A stretch of DNA of 64,000 bases, from NCBI GenBank assembly GCA_028291515.1, contig JAQGHU010000026.1, positions 1-64,000 of the forward strand. Direction: 5' to 3'. Under the pieces are notes generated by a model, which saw only the letters and a program-made list of their open reading frames with translations, searched no databases and was not told where the DNA came from. How positions within the stretch are numbered: the first letter of the stretch is position 1; every line of letters starts with the position of its first letter. Shown piece after piece: positions 8,562 to 15,759 of the stretch. The DNA is from Schlesneria sp. (GTDB lineage: Bacteria; Planctomycetota; Planctomycetia; Planctomycetales; Planctomycetaceae). The position numbers and the translations under genes are program-made.

Positions 8562-8783
8562 ACAATTCTATCGCCGCTCAAAAGTCCGATCGGACTGTAC
8601 GACTGTGGTTCCAACAAGCGAGATGTCCATATCGGCAGGCATGTATCACTCGCGCGGCGTGGTTTGCCGTCGAAGTCCTGACATGATCTAAAGGCGGTTG
8701 CACGGCGAGGCAAACGGGATACGATGATCTGCTGTTGGAACTCTCGCGAACGTCGGCCCCGGGCCGTTCTCCAGGCACAGTGG
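8562..8783. other. Intergenic region without identified features
   Basis: Together with the doubtful 8364-8561 frame this makes about 520 bases between the ferredoxin gene and the gene at 8784. I see no repeat, RNA fold or promoter worth naming. Confidence 0.4.
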
Positions 8784-9095
8784 ATGAACAGATTTTTAGT
8801 CATCGATTCCACCACATTCGTGTTTTGCGCGAACGATCCGCGCCATGATGGATACGAAGGCCCTGTTGATCGCGTCCTGCTGGAAGAGGAGATGAACAGC
8901 AGTATCTGGAGCAGCGCGACCCCGAAAGAACCGGAGCGGATTCTGGGAGTGAACCCCGCCAACCCGAAGCACTATCGTTCGTTTCTGGACATTGACAACC
9001 TTGAAGAAGACGGTTTTGAGATCGTCGAACCGCGTCAAGATCCCTACATCGTGACATCCTGGGCCGAGTATTTGGCTTGTAAGAAACCTTGCTAG
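8784..9095 (+). CDS. Hypothetical protein
   Basis: 103 residues, unrecognised. Sequence is acidic and soluble: VIDSTTFVFCANDPRHDG, a Pro/Glu-containing middle, then HYRSFLDIDNLEEDGFEIVE and a C-terminal aromatic stretch ending CKKPC. It could be a small regulator or an orphan protein. ATG at 8784 was preferred over an earlier in-frame ATG at 8724 whose 20-residue extension is Arg/Cys-rich and unlike coding sequence of the neighbours. The ribosome site is weak (CAGTGG). Confidence 0.55.
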   Translation: MNRFLVIDSTTFVFCANDPRHDGYEGPVDRVLLEEEMNSSIWSSATPKEPERILGVNPANPKHYRSFLDIDNLEEDGFEIVEPRQDPYIVTSWAEYLACKKPC

Positions 9096-9263
9096 ACAAG
9101 GAATTCCGCGTCGCCGGATGTGTGATCGGAATTCTTCGATTCGACTGCGTCTGGCGACGCATCCACCACGCCGATCGCGGATGGAATTTTGACCCTGATC
9201 GAGTATGCTTCGTGACGTGAATCGGTTCGAACCGCCGCCATTGAAGCTCAGTCCGCTGACTCA

Positions 9264-11405
9264 GTGCATTCATCGCCGCAACGGCCAAGCTTCGTAAAGG
9301 CAGCGGCAGTTTCATGGATTGAAACCGAGAACCAGCAGGATCCCGCCTTGTCATCGTATTCTCCCTTTCTCAGCACTCCCGCAGGCAAGCCGGGTGGCCA
9401 ACCGACCCCAACGACTGGACGCCCCGGTGGCGGCGCGTCGCTGAATGAATTGAATCCGTCGCAACGCGATGCAGTGACGACCCTGTCGGGACCACTGCTC
9501 GTTCTGGCTGGCGCCGGGACCGGGAAGACTCGCGTCATCACATTTCGCATGGCTGAGTTGATTCGTCAGGGGATCGATCCGAATCGAATCTTGTCGGTGA
9601 CGTTTACGAATAAAGCCGCGAAGGAGATGCAGGAGCGAATGAGCCACCTGCTCGGTCGCAAGTTGAAGGCGAAGCCGACGATTTCGACCTTTCACTCGCT
9701 GTGCGTCCGCATCCTGCGCGAAGAGATTGAGATCCTGGGTTACCCCAAGGCTTTCGTGATCTATGATCGAGGCGATCAAGAATCTGCCGCTCGGAAGGCT
9801 TTGCGAGACATCCGGATCAGCGACGCCGCGATGAAGCCGGGCGACCTGATTTCTCGAGTCAGTCGCTGGAAAATGGACGGCATTCTTCCCGAACTCGCAA
9901 AAGACTTCGTCACCGACGATCGCGACTTCCTGGCGGCAACCGCCTACCGCAAGTATCAGCAATCGTTGCGAGCGGCCGGCGCGGTTGACTTTGATGACTT
10001 GCTGCTGCTGACGGCTCAACTGTTCGAAGAGTTTCCCGAAGTGCTGAAACGCTGCCAGGACCGCTTCGATCATGTGCAGATCGATGAGTATCAAGACACC
10101 AACGAGATGCAGTTTCAGATCGTCGGAGCGCTGGTGCGACCGCATCGTAACCTGTGCGTCGTGGGGGATGACGATCAGTCGATCTATGGCTGGCGCGGTG
10201 CCGAAGTGAAACACATCTTGGGCTTTCAACAGCAGTTCCCCGGTGCGAAAGTGGTTCGGCTGCAGGACAACTATCGCTGCACGCATCAGATTATTGAAGT
10301 CGCCAATCAACTGGTGCATCACAACCGCGGGCGGCACGAAAAGACGCTGGTCGCTCATAAGGATGGCGTGGCTGTCGCCGTCAAACCACACCCCGATGAG
10401 CAGGTCGAAGCCGAAGCGGTCGTGCGCGAGATCAGCTATCTCGTCAAAGAGTTGGAGGTCCCGCCGCAAGACATTGCGATCCTGTTCCGCACCAACGAGC
10501 AACCGCGCATTTTCGAAATGGAACTGCGCCGAGTCCAGGTTCCGTATCACCTGGTCGGCGGGCAGTCGTTCTTCGATCGACGCGAAGTGCGCGACATGAT
10601 GGCGTATCTCAAGCTGCTGTCCTGTCCCACGGACGAAGTTTCGCTGCTGCGAATCATCAACGTCCCGACGCGCGGCATCGGTGATTCGTCGGTCGAGAAG
10701 CTGCTGAATCGAGCCGTCAAATCGGGGCGGAAGCTGTTCGAGGTGGTCGCGGATGCGGTGGCCGAGAAAGAGATCACGGTCAAGACGGCAGCAGCGATCG
10801 AGAAGTTCCGACAACTGATGGACGAGTATCGCGAACGCTTCAGTGTGCCGGGCGGACGCCTGTCCGCCACATTTGAATCGCTGATCGAGGTCATCGACTA
10901 CGAGTCTGAGATCGAAAAGCAGTACAAGGACGCCAGCCAGCAGTTGGCTCGAACGGCCGTCATCGAAGAGTGCGTCACCGCGTTGCATCAGTACGAACAA
11001 CGAGCCCACCGCCCCAACTTGACCGAGTTTCTGGAGCAGTCGTCGCTGGCGGGCAACGATCGCGACTTTGGTGAGAACGACGATTTCGAAAAGGCGGCGG
11101 TCAAGCTGATGACGCTGCACAGCGCGAAAGGCCTGGAGTTCCCGCGTGTGTATCTGGTCGGCTGGGAGGAAGGAATCCTGCCGCATCAACGATCCGTCGA
11201 CGACGAATCGCCGACGGCCGTGGAAGAAGAACGTCGTCTGGCTTATGTCGGTATCACGCGAGCCCGCGACTTCCTGACGATCTCTCACGCTATCACTCGC
11301 ATGAAGTGGGGCAAACGCCGCGAGAGTGTTCCGTCGCGATTCTTGCGCGAGATGTATGTCGAGATCGCCAAGAAGAACGCCGCGGGACCGACGACCGATC
11401 ATTGA
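9264..11405 (+). CDS. UvrD/Rep-type superfamily 1 DNA helicase (PcrA/Rep-like)
   Basis: 3'-5' DNA helicase of SF1, for repair or replication restart. All motifs are seen: Q motif LNPSQRDAV (residues 62-70), Walker A AGAGTGKT, motif Ia SVTFTNKAAKEM, TISTFHSLCVRIL, Walker B/motif II IDEYQDTN, motif III VVGDDDQSIYGWRGA, motif IV DNYRCTHQIIEVAN, motif V LMTLHSAKGLEF, and motif VI RRLAYVGITRAR. The GDDDQ form is closer to Rep than to PcrA/UvrD. Length 713 is normal. The GTG at 9264 gives a 60-residue Pro/Gly-rich lead before the Q motif; a TTG near 9348 with AGGA upstream could be the true start. The C-terminal Tudor-like domain of PcrA is absent. Confidence 0.95.
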   Translation: MHSSPQRPSFVKAAAVSWIETENQQDPALSSYSPFLSTPAGKPGGQPTPTTGRPGGGASLNELNPSQRDAVTTLSGPLLVLAGAGTGKTRVITFRMAELIRQGIDPNRILSVTFTNKAAKEMQERMSHLLGRKLKAKPTISTFHSLCVRILREEIEILGYPKAFVIYDRGDQESAARKALRDIRISDAAMKPGDLISRVSRWKMDGILPELAKDFVTDDRDFLAATAYRKYQQSLRAAGAVDFDDLLLLTAQLFEEFPEVLKRCQDRFDHVQIDEYQDTNEMQFQIVGALVRPHRNLCVVGDDDQSIYGWRGAEVKHILGFQQQFPGAKVVRLQDNYRCTHQIIEVANQLVHHNRGRHEKTLVAHKDGVAVAVKPHPDEQVEAEAVVREISYLVKELEVPPQDIAILFRTNEQPRIFEMELRRVQVPYHLVGGQSFFDRREVRDMMAYLKLLSCPTDEVSLLRIINVPTRGIGDSSVEKLLNRAVKSGRKLFEVVADAVAEKEITVKTAAAIEKFRQLMDEYRERFSVPGGRLSATFESLIEVIDYESEIEKQYKDASQQLARTAVIEECVTALHQYEQRAHRPNLTEFLEQSSLAGNDRDFGENDDFEKAAVKLMTLHSAKGLEFPRVYLVGWEEGILPHQRSVDDESPTAVEEERRLAYVGITRARDFLTISHAITRMKWGKRRESVPSRFLREMYVEIAKKNAAGPTTDH

Positions 11406-11856
11406 AGATGCGTCAGTGCTTCGCGACAACTGGTTTGGTGCGGAGATGATGCAGCGTGTGGCGTCGAATCGGCGATGAAAGATTACGATTTGGCAGGTTT
11501 TGTCAGTCCATGGCAGTAAATACGGGGTGTCTGCTATTTTTCCGCGCGCGGTTCTGGATTGGTTGCCGTGACCGAACCGCGTTCCGATTGTCCGTGCCCA
11601 ACGTGGCCGCAATGATCTGGCTCGCTCCGATTGTGTGATTTGAGTCACGAATTCATCCGCATTTCTTGCACTCTGCGAGGGGTCGCGATGGTTGATCCGC
11701 AGGCATCGGCCAGACGTGTTGGCTGTGCTGCCGGCACACCTCCTTATGCCACAGATTGTTTGACTCAAACTAGACGACTATTCGAATAGTTTCGAAATGA
11801 CGAGGAAAATCCGCGCGATGCTGCGAGCCCGGGGCCAAACTGGCGAAGGGCTCACT
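11406..11856. other. Gene-poor intergenic region
   Basis: Start of an 890-base stretch between the helicase gene and the first 44-codon gene. No supported gene or RNA was found; open frames here are short and unconvincing. The 20-bp tandem repeat and a REPIN-like element follow within the same stretch. Confidence 0.45.
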
Positions 11857-11904
11857 GACAATTTTTGACACTGGAGGACAACTTTTGACAATGGGGGACA
11901 AAAC
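11857..11904. repeat. 20-bp tandem repeat, possible insertion-sequence end
   Basis: Two full 20-bp units (11857-11876 and 11877-11896) and a partial third (11897-11904). Unit 1 is GACAATTTTTGACACTGGAG and unit 2 differs at four positions. Repeated TTTTGACA boxes in tandem resemble the multiple terminal repeats of IS21-type elements, but no transposase gene is nearby, so at most a remnant end remains. Confidence 0.6.
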
Positions 11905-12032
11905 AGCCCTGTTTTTAGCAGTTTTCCTCAAAAAAGTGCGACTTTACTGACAGATCAGCGCGCTCGACAAAGTGTGTCGTGATTCGCTTGCGGAGACTCT
12001 GCGTGCGAAGTCGGAGTTTCTCGACTTTCCTT

Positions 12033-12160
12033 CCGTCATTCCCGCGGAGGCGGGAATCCAGTTCTTCGTCGCCGACGTTCGAGGATCTGACGAGATTCAT
12101 CGTTCCTGCATCGACACCGTCAGATGACTCGCTGGATTCCCGCCTGCGCGGGAATGACGG
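12033..12160. repeat. REPIN-like inverted repeat element, copy 1
   Basis: Two 29-bp arms (12033-12061 and 12132-12160) are inverted copies with one mismatch. Each arm is itself a palindrome built on ATTCCCGC...GCGGGAAT. The spacer contains, on the minus strand at 12096-12121, a 26-bp core shared with the copy at 33343-33457 with one mismatch. The doublet-of-hairpins layout resembles REPINs moved by RAYT transposases; that relation is inference. Confidence 0.85.
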
Positions 12161-12189
12161 AGGTGATGCAATCTTCGGAAACCCGCAGC

Positions 12190-12218
12190 TTGCGTATTGT
12201 GGGAAACCGCACTAATCT
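12190..12218 (+). promoter_or_regulatory. Sigma70-type promoter of the first 44-residue peptide gene
   Basis: TTGCGT at 12190-12195, a 17-base spacer, then TAATCT at 12213-12218. The same two hexamers with the same spacing occur exactly 254 bases downstream in front of the second peptide gene, while the leaders between promoter and start codon have diverged. This conservation is the main support. The -10 is 77 bases before the GTG start. Confidence 0.7.
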
Positions 12219-12295
12219 TCGCCCCGCCTTGCGACATGTCTTAAAGCATTTCTGCGATGCCGGTTCTCCCGGTTTGTGGTTGGGAAGATTAAATC

Positions 12296-12430
12296 GTGAA
12301 AGAGCTGTTGATTGTTGTCGCCATTGTCGTAATCGGGAGTGAGGTTGTCCGCGCTTACAACGCATTCGAAGAGCCGCAGGCATCACAAATCCTGCGTCTT
12401 GCCGCTGCCGAGTTTCCGGAAGCAAAGTAG
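12296..12430 (+). CDS. 44-residue membrane peptide, copy 1 of a tandem pair
   Basis: Very short gene with a GTG start and TAG stop. The product begins MKELLIVVAIVVIGSEVV, a single hydrophobic segment with one acidic residue at its end, then YNAFEEPQAS and a helical tail ending EAK. It is paralogous to the 44-codon gene at 12550-12684 in the same 254-bp register. Of the first 28 residues about 19 are identical, while most shared codons differ at the third position, which points to selection on the protein. No clear Shine-Dalgarno sequence is present (AAGATTAAATC precedes the GTG). The N-terminal segment suggests an inner-membrane peptide; function unknown. Confidence 0.75.
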   Translation: MKELLIVVAIVVIGSEVVRAYNAFEEPQASQILRLAAAEFPEAK

Positions 12431-12443
12431 GTCGGACTCAACT

Positions 12444-12472
12444 TTGCGTTCTGCGGAAATCCACACTAATCT
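12444..12472 (+). promoter_or_regulatory. Sigma70-type promoter of the second 44-residue peptide gene
   Basis: TTGCGT at 12444-12449, a 17-base spacer, and TAATCT at 12467-12472, matching the promoter at 12190-12218 base for base in both hexamers. The 13-mer CACTAATCTTCGC around the -10 is identical in both copies. Confidence 0.7.
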
Positions 12473-12549
12473 TCGCATTTGCTTTTCAAAAATGACCGGA
12501 TGTCTTGGAGGCGATCCCGATCGCCGCCCCCCACTTCGAGGTTTTGACT

Positions 12550-12684
12550 GTGAAAGAATTATTGATCGTCATCGCTGTTGTGGTGATCGGAAGCGAGCTC
12601 GTTCACGTGTTCAATACACTCGAAGAACCACAGTCTTCCCGCGATATGCGAATGACCGCCTCACTGACGCGAGAGGCGAAGTAG
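12550..12684 (+). CDS. 44-residue membrane peptide, copy 2 of a tandem pair
   Basis: GTG start, TAG stop, 44 residues, exactly the length of the upstream copy. The product begins MKELLIVIAVVVIGSELV, then FNTLEEPQSS, then a tail ending REAK. The hydrophobic stretch and the EEPQ(A/S)S block are the conserved parts; the C-terminal 14 residues differ except for the final Glu-Ala-Lys. The leader contains a GC-rich hairpin (GGCGATC-CC-GATCGCC at 12510-12525) that the first copy replaces by a different small hairpin. A single-span inner-membrane peptide is likely. Candidates by analogy are stress peptides or toxin-like membrane peptides, but nothing in the sequence decides this. Confidence 0.75.
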   Translation: MKELLIVIAVVVIGSELVHVFNTLEEPQSSRDMRMTASLTREAK

Positions 12685-12970
12685 TTCGTCGCGAGACTCT
12701 GACGTCCAGTTGAATTCACAGGCTCGCGTGCATCGATCTGAGTGCTGACGCAGTGGGGCTCATTGCTTTTGCGACACTTGAAAGCAAAGGCAGATTTTCA
12801 CGCGAAGACGCGGAGTCGCGAAGAGGGAAAGCCCGACTGATTCCCAAACGTAAATGGTAGGCTTTGCGCGTGGAGTGAATCAGATATCGACTCTAATCCG
12901 TAGTTTGAGTACTTTCCGTGGCTTTGATGGTAATCCACGGATGGACGCACAGACATGAAGGAACGGATTC
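12685..12970. other. Intergenic region with a degenerate direct-repeat-like segment
   Basis: No gene. The stretch 12794-12829 (TTTTCACGCGAAGACGCGG and following) resembles a dispersed repeat I recall from many environmental genomes, but no second copy lies in this window. Confidence 0.3.
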
Positions 12971-13345
12971 ATGAGAATCATTTTTCACGGTTGGCGAACG
13001 CTTGGCATGTTCTCATTGATCTTGGCGGGTGCGGGGATCGCGTGGATCAACAGCAGCCAGGATCGAACGGTTGCGACCACACCGCTGTTGAGCATCAGTC
13101 CAGAGCCCAGTCAACCCGTGACCGCACGTGAATCGGTTCCGTTTTCTGTGGAACTGCCTCCCCCAACTTTGGAAGTGTTCGAGGAAACTTCTGTGGCTCC
13201 TGTTTCATCTCGCCTGATGGGAGTCGAACAACGAATCGGCATTACATTCGATGGGGCGACAGGCGAAATCTTCGACGACGTTTCCGACAACGAGCCCATC
13301 AAAGAGAGCGAAGTCATTGATAATGAGTTGCCTCCTTTAAGGTGA
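12971..13345 (+). CDS. Membrane-anchored hypothetical protein with FHGWR N-terminus
   Basis: 124 residues: one N-terminal membrane anchor (FSLILAGAGIAWI) after MRIIFHGWRTLG, then a hydrophilic, Pro/Ser/Glu-rich segment ending in acidic sequence (FDDVSDNEPIKESEVIDNE). The first 12 residues follow the M(K/R)xxFHGWR pattern of the proteins at 13943-14434 and 25542-25994, but the rest is different and lacks their C-terminal IPYWS segment. It may be a truncated or recombined family member. ATG at 12971 with AAGGA ten bases upstream is a good start. Confidence 0.65.
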   Translation: MRIIFHGWRTLGMFSLILAGAGIAWINSSQDRTVATTPLLSISPEPSQPVTARESVPFSVELPPPTLEVFEETSVAPVSSRLMGVEQRIGITFDGATGEIFDDVSDNEPIKESEVIDNELPPLR

Positions 13346-13533
13346 TTAACGGGTGATGCAGGTCTGCCCAACGCTACTGGCGAACTGAAGGAGCTCATTT
13401 CTCTTCGCGACTTCACGTGAAAATTGCGTTTCGTTTTGGCGGGCTGATTTGTGACGAAATGATGGCCGAGGCGACGATTCGATGGCACGATACGATCGCT
13501 TCTCGGTATATCAATTCTAGAAGAGGCGGCCAA

Positions 13534-13893
13534 ATGAAGATGACCCGATTGATCCCGATGCTGCCTGTCAGGAGCATGCCCCTGAGCGTGAATTTCTACT
13601 GCAACATGCTGGGCTTCGAGGTGGAGCAACGAAACGACGATTGGGGTTGGGCGATGCTGCGCTTCGATGAATGTCGCTTGATGGTCGATCAATCAATCAA
13701 CGCCCATCCCGGCACATTCCGCGACTCAATCCTCTATCTGTACCCGGAAGATATCGTGGAGTACCACCAGCAGGTGCGAAGCAACGGCCTGACGGTACCG
13801 GACCTGGAAACGACCTTCTACGGTCTGACCGAATTTCGGATCGACGACCCCGACGGAAACAGGTTGTGGATCGGACAAAGCATGAACACCTGA
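13534..13893 (+). CDS. VOC (glyoxalase/bleomycin-resistance) fold protein
   Basis: 119 residues of the vicinal oxygen chelate superfamily: beta-alpha-beta-beta-beta pairs seen in MTRLIPMLPVRSMPLSVNFY, then CNMLGFEVEQRNDDWGWAML, and the second half ending FRIDDPDGNRLWIGQS. This resembles bleomycin-binding or fosfomycin-type members; the metal or ligand residues cannot be assigned with confidence, and many VOC proteins of this size have unknown substrates. ATG at 13534 has AGAGG upstream; the open frame reaches back to 13417 without family similarity. It converges with an FHGWRR gene. Confidence 0.88.
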   Translation: MKMTRLIPMLPVRSMPLSVNFYCNMLGFEVEQRNDDWGWAMLRFDECRLMVDQSINAHPGTFRDSILYLYPEDIVEYHQQVRSNGLTVPDLETTFYGLTEFRIDDPDGNRLWIGQSMNT

Positions 13894-13942
13894 GGGCCAG
13901 TACTCTGATCCCTCGCGCTGTGCCCTTTGCTCATTCGTTAAC

Positions 13943-14434
13943 TCACGCCCGATTCCGTGGCTTCCAGAGAATCAGGTACAGGGAGAGAATCGTCAGCGGG
14001 GCCACCATCGACCAGTACGGTATCCCCCAGACTCGGCATCGATAGGTCGTTGCTGGCAAAGCACCAGCCCAGTCGGATGTATCTTGGAACTCGCCAAAGT
14101 CAAAGCCAGCGAATCGTGTTCGACGCCGCCATGATTCCTTCTTGAATGTTGGCGATACGTCCTGATAAGGAGTGTATTTACCGGCCCCCTGTAATCCCAG
14201 GTTCCAGCGAAACGATACGCCCGGCCAGTGACTTTTAGCCCCTTCCACGGCCTGACGGTCTTCCAACCAGAGCATGGAATCGCACGAGGTCAGGCGCTGC
14301 ATGCTTGTTCTGGTGTAGTGCGCCAGTCGATCGAACACAATCCGACTGCGCATCCAGAACCCCATCAGTGCCAACGCCATCACCAGCGTTACACACCCCA
14401 CTCTTCTTCGCCAACCATGGAAGAACTCACGCAT
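13943..14434 (-). CDS. FHGWRR-family two-segment membrane protein
   Basis: 163 residues. N-terminal MREFFHGWRRRVG leads into a membrane helix (CVTLVMALALMGFWMRS). A middle hydrophilic domain contains Trp-rich blocks such as FAGFDFGEF. The C-terminus has GIPYWSMVAPLTILS followed by LYLILWKPRNRA, a second membrane helix with a basic end. The same N- and C-terminal blocks occur in the 25542-25994 protein. I recall multi-copy families like this in planctomycetes, always without a known role. Both termini probably face the cytoplasm, with the variable middle outside; this is inference from the positive-inside rule. Confidence 0.8.
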   Translation of the reverse strand: MREFFHGWRRRVGCVTLVMALALMGFWMRSRIVFDRLAHYTRTSMQRLTSCDSMLWLEDRQAVEGAKSHWPGVSFRWNLGLQGAGKYTPYQDVSPTFKKESWRRRTRFAGFDFGEFQDTSDWAGALPATTYRCRVWGIPYWSMVAPLTILSLYLILWKPRNRA

Positions 14435-14590
14435 CGCGAATCACCCGTCGCTTGTGGAGTGGCCAATCTACGAATCCGTAACGATAAAGCTGCAGCGGGA
14501 AATAAACCGCCATTATACAGCAATATATTGGCGATGAACGATTATGCTTCTTTGACGATCTGGCTTGCAATATTTCAGTGGAGTTGTACC

Positions 14591-14596
14591 TATAAT
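14591..14596 (+). promoter_or_regulatory. Candidate -10 box (TATAAT) upstream of the 14638 gene
   Basis: Perfect TATAAT 42 bases before the ATG in an AT-rich region. The nearest -35-like hexamer, TTGCAA at 14565-14570, gives a long 20-base spacer, so the promoter assignment is only tentative. Confidence 0.4.
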
Positions 14597-14637
14597 CGCC
14601 TTACGGTTTTTTGTCTCTTGAATGTAAAGGTTTTAGC

Positions 14638-15135
14638 ATGGCGAAGAAGAAGACGGTTAAGGTTGTCAAAAAGACCCTGTTCAATCCAGCAGAAATTGAG
14701 CAAGCTTCGGGCGGCAGCAACAGTCACGGCAGGGTCACGAAAGCGAGCGTTTTTCGTGATTTCCTTACTTATAATCCGGATGCGACATTTGGGCCAAGCA
14801 AAGCAGCATTAACCGCAGCACTCGCCGAACATGATCTAGAGTTGAAAGATACTGACGCAGTACCGTTTGGCGTCGCAAAGAGAAAGCTTTCAAGCGATGG
14901 CGGTATCAATGTTGGTACTGGCAAAAGCACTGGAGCACACGGTGGGAAGGAAGTCACGTTGAAGCAGTTCGCTGCTTTGACGAGCGATATCGATCCTGCC
15001 ATGTTGCAGGCCAGCATCAAAATTATCTCTTCCGTTGGTGGTGTAGACATCGCCAAAAGGCTGGCGGCGAAATGGGCTGAACTCTGCGAAGCAATCGGTG
15101 AAGATAACGCACGCAAAGCAATCGAGGTGCTGTAA
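14638..15135 (+). CDS. Hypothetical protein with basic N-terminus, possibly DNA-associated
   Basis: 165 residues. Starts with a Lys-rich head (MAKKKTVKVVKKTLFNPAE), then a helical domain KASVFRDFLTYNPDATFGPS with ALTAALAEHDLELKD, a Gly/Lys linker, and a C-terminal helical block (SIKIISSVGGVDIAKRLAAKW). The pattern of RDFL-x2-NP-x-A followed by ALAEH and a final VGG-x2-A block resembles planctomycete proteins I associate with small winged-helix-like domains; function unproven. ATG at 14638 with AAAGG ten bases upstream. Its stop overlaps the ATG of the next gene by one base, so the two are co-translated. The 3' end carries one copy of a 21-bp repeat. Confidence 0.8.
   Translation: MAKKKTVKVVKKTLFNPAEIEQASGGSNSHGRVTKASVFRDFLTYNPDATFGPSKAALTAALAEHDLELKDTDAVPFGVAKRKLSSDGGINVGTGKSTGAHGGKEVTLKQFAALTSDIDPAMLQASIKIISSVGGVDIAKRLAAKWAELCEAIGEDNARKAIEVL
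15108..15128 (+). repeat. 21-bp direct repeat, left copy (inside 3' end of 14638 gene)
   Basis: Identical over 21 bases to 15456-15476. The two copies bracket the 103-residue gene and begin 348 bases apart. The left copy encodes ARKAIEV of the upstream protein, so the right copy looks like a duplicated fragment of this coding end. Confidence 0.85.
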
Positions 15136-15446
15136 TGGACAATGGGTACGTTTGGACGTGGCCAGTGTACTTAGTGTATTTGCAGCATGATGGCCAAGTC
15201 GAGGTGCCAATTGTTCCCGAAGGTGAAGGCGGTCAGTGCCTGAATGGGTTGGCTGTCTTCACCGAAGAACTTTTGGCAGAGCGATTCCGTGCTAAGTGGA
15301 AGGCAACTGCCGTAATCGTTCCGGTGCTTAGGATTGAACTGCTGGACACCATTAAACGTCTCTTGCCCTTCATCGAAGCGACTCATGTCGTGATCGATCC
15401 CGACGACCATGTAAGTTGCCCATGGATACCGTTTGCCGAGATTTGA
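15135..15446 (+). CDS. Hypothetical protein of two-gene cassette
   Basis: 103 residues, not recognised. Aromatic start (MDNGYVWTWPVYLVYLQHDG), a beta-rich first half, then a helix EELLAERFRAKWKATA and IELLDTIKRLLPFIEATHVV with a final Pro/Trp segment (CPWIPFAEI). It resembles a small soluble partner protein more than a membrane protein. Start ATG overlaps the previous stop (TAATG). A 21-bp copy of the upstream gene's 3' end follows ten bases after its stop, so this gene may have arrived by insertion or partial tandem duplication. Confidence 0.75.
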   Translation: MDNGYVWTWPVYLVYLQHDGQVEVPIVPEGEGGQCLNGLAVFTEELLAERFRAKWKATAVIVPVLRIELLDTIKRLLPFIEATHVVIDPDDHVSCPWIPFAEI

Positions 15447-15455
15447 AGTCAGTGC

Positions 15456-15476
15456 CGCACGCAAAGCAATCGAGGT
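15456..15476 (+). repeat. 21-bp direct repeat, right copy
   Basis: Second copy of the sequence at 15108-15128, now outside any gene, just after the 103-residue gene and nine bases before the terminator hairpin. If the intervening 348 bases were removed, the upstream frame would run through to a stop in the terminator region. Confidence 0.85.
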
Positions 15477-15484
15477 TACACAAA

Positions 15485-15520
15485 AAAACCTTGCCGCAAC
15501 CTATTGTGCGGCAAGGTTTT
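15485..15520. terminator. Bidirectional hairpin terminator
   Basis: Perfect 14-bp stem, arms 15485-15498 and 15507-15520. On the minus strand it is followed by a run of seven T (complement of 15482-15488 in part), fitting termination of tRNA-Val transcription. On the plus strand the arm ends in TTTT, so it may also end the two-gene cassette. Confidence 0.85.
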
Positions 15521-15525
15521 AGAGG

Positions 15526-15599
15526 TGGACGATACAAGACTCGAACTTGTGACCTCCACGATGTCAACGTGGCGCTCTAACCAACTGAGCTAATCGTCC
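15526..15599 (-). tRNA. tRNA-Val (anticodon GAC)
   Basis: Cloverleaf read on the minus strand: acceptor GGACGAT pairs with ATCGTCC, D-loop AGCTCAGTTGGTTAGAGC, anticodon arm CCACG-TTGACAT-CGTGG with anticodon GAC (Val, codons GUC/GUU), a five-base variable region, and T-arm around TTCGAGT. The discriminator is A. CCA is not encoded (the sequence continues CCT). The hairpin at 15485-15520 follows it. Confidence 0.95.
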
Positions 15600-15759
15600 G
15601 GGTAGGGGCTTCAACGAGGTGAGTCGCTGTTCCCTGCAGGAGGGGAAACGATAAGTTCCGGACTTCGCCGGGTCAAGTGAGCGGTGGGGATTCGCCAACT
15701 GGCTGGTGGAGAAGTGGTTGCGTGGGAACAGTCGTGATTGATTTGATGTCTGTGACGGA

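Noticed and set aside
8420-8962. 180-codon minus-strand frame
   Set aside because: Low-complexity Arg/Ser-rich translation overlapping the plausible gene at 8784; no start signal.
9351-11768. 805-codon open frame antisense to the helicase gene
   Set aside because: It is a shadow of the helicase codons; no domain or start signal, and the sense protein has all SF1 helicase motifs.
11406-11856. Possible structured RNA before the repeat
   Set aside because: No clear compensating helices or known RNA signatures seen by eye.
12033-12160. Possible CRISPR-like repeat
   Set aside because: Only inverted arms occur, no direct repeats with regular spacers and no cas genes.
11979-12215. Frame with SFPRRRESS-type translation
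   Set aside because: This is the translation of the REPIN-like repeat, a well-known false gene pattern.
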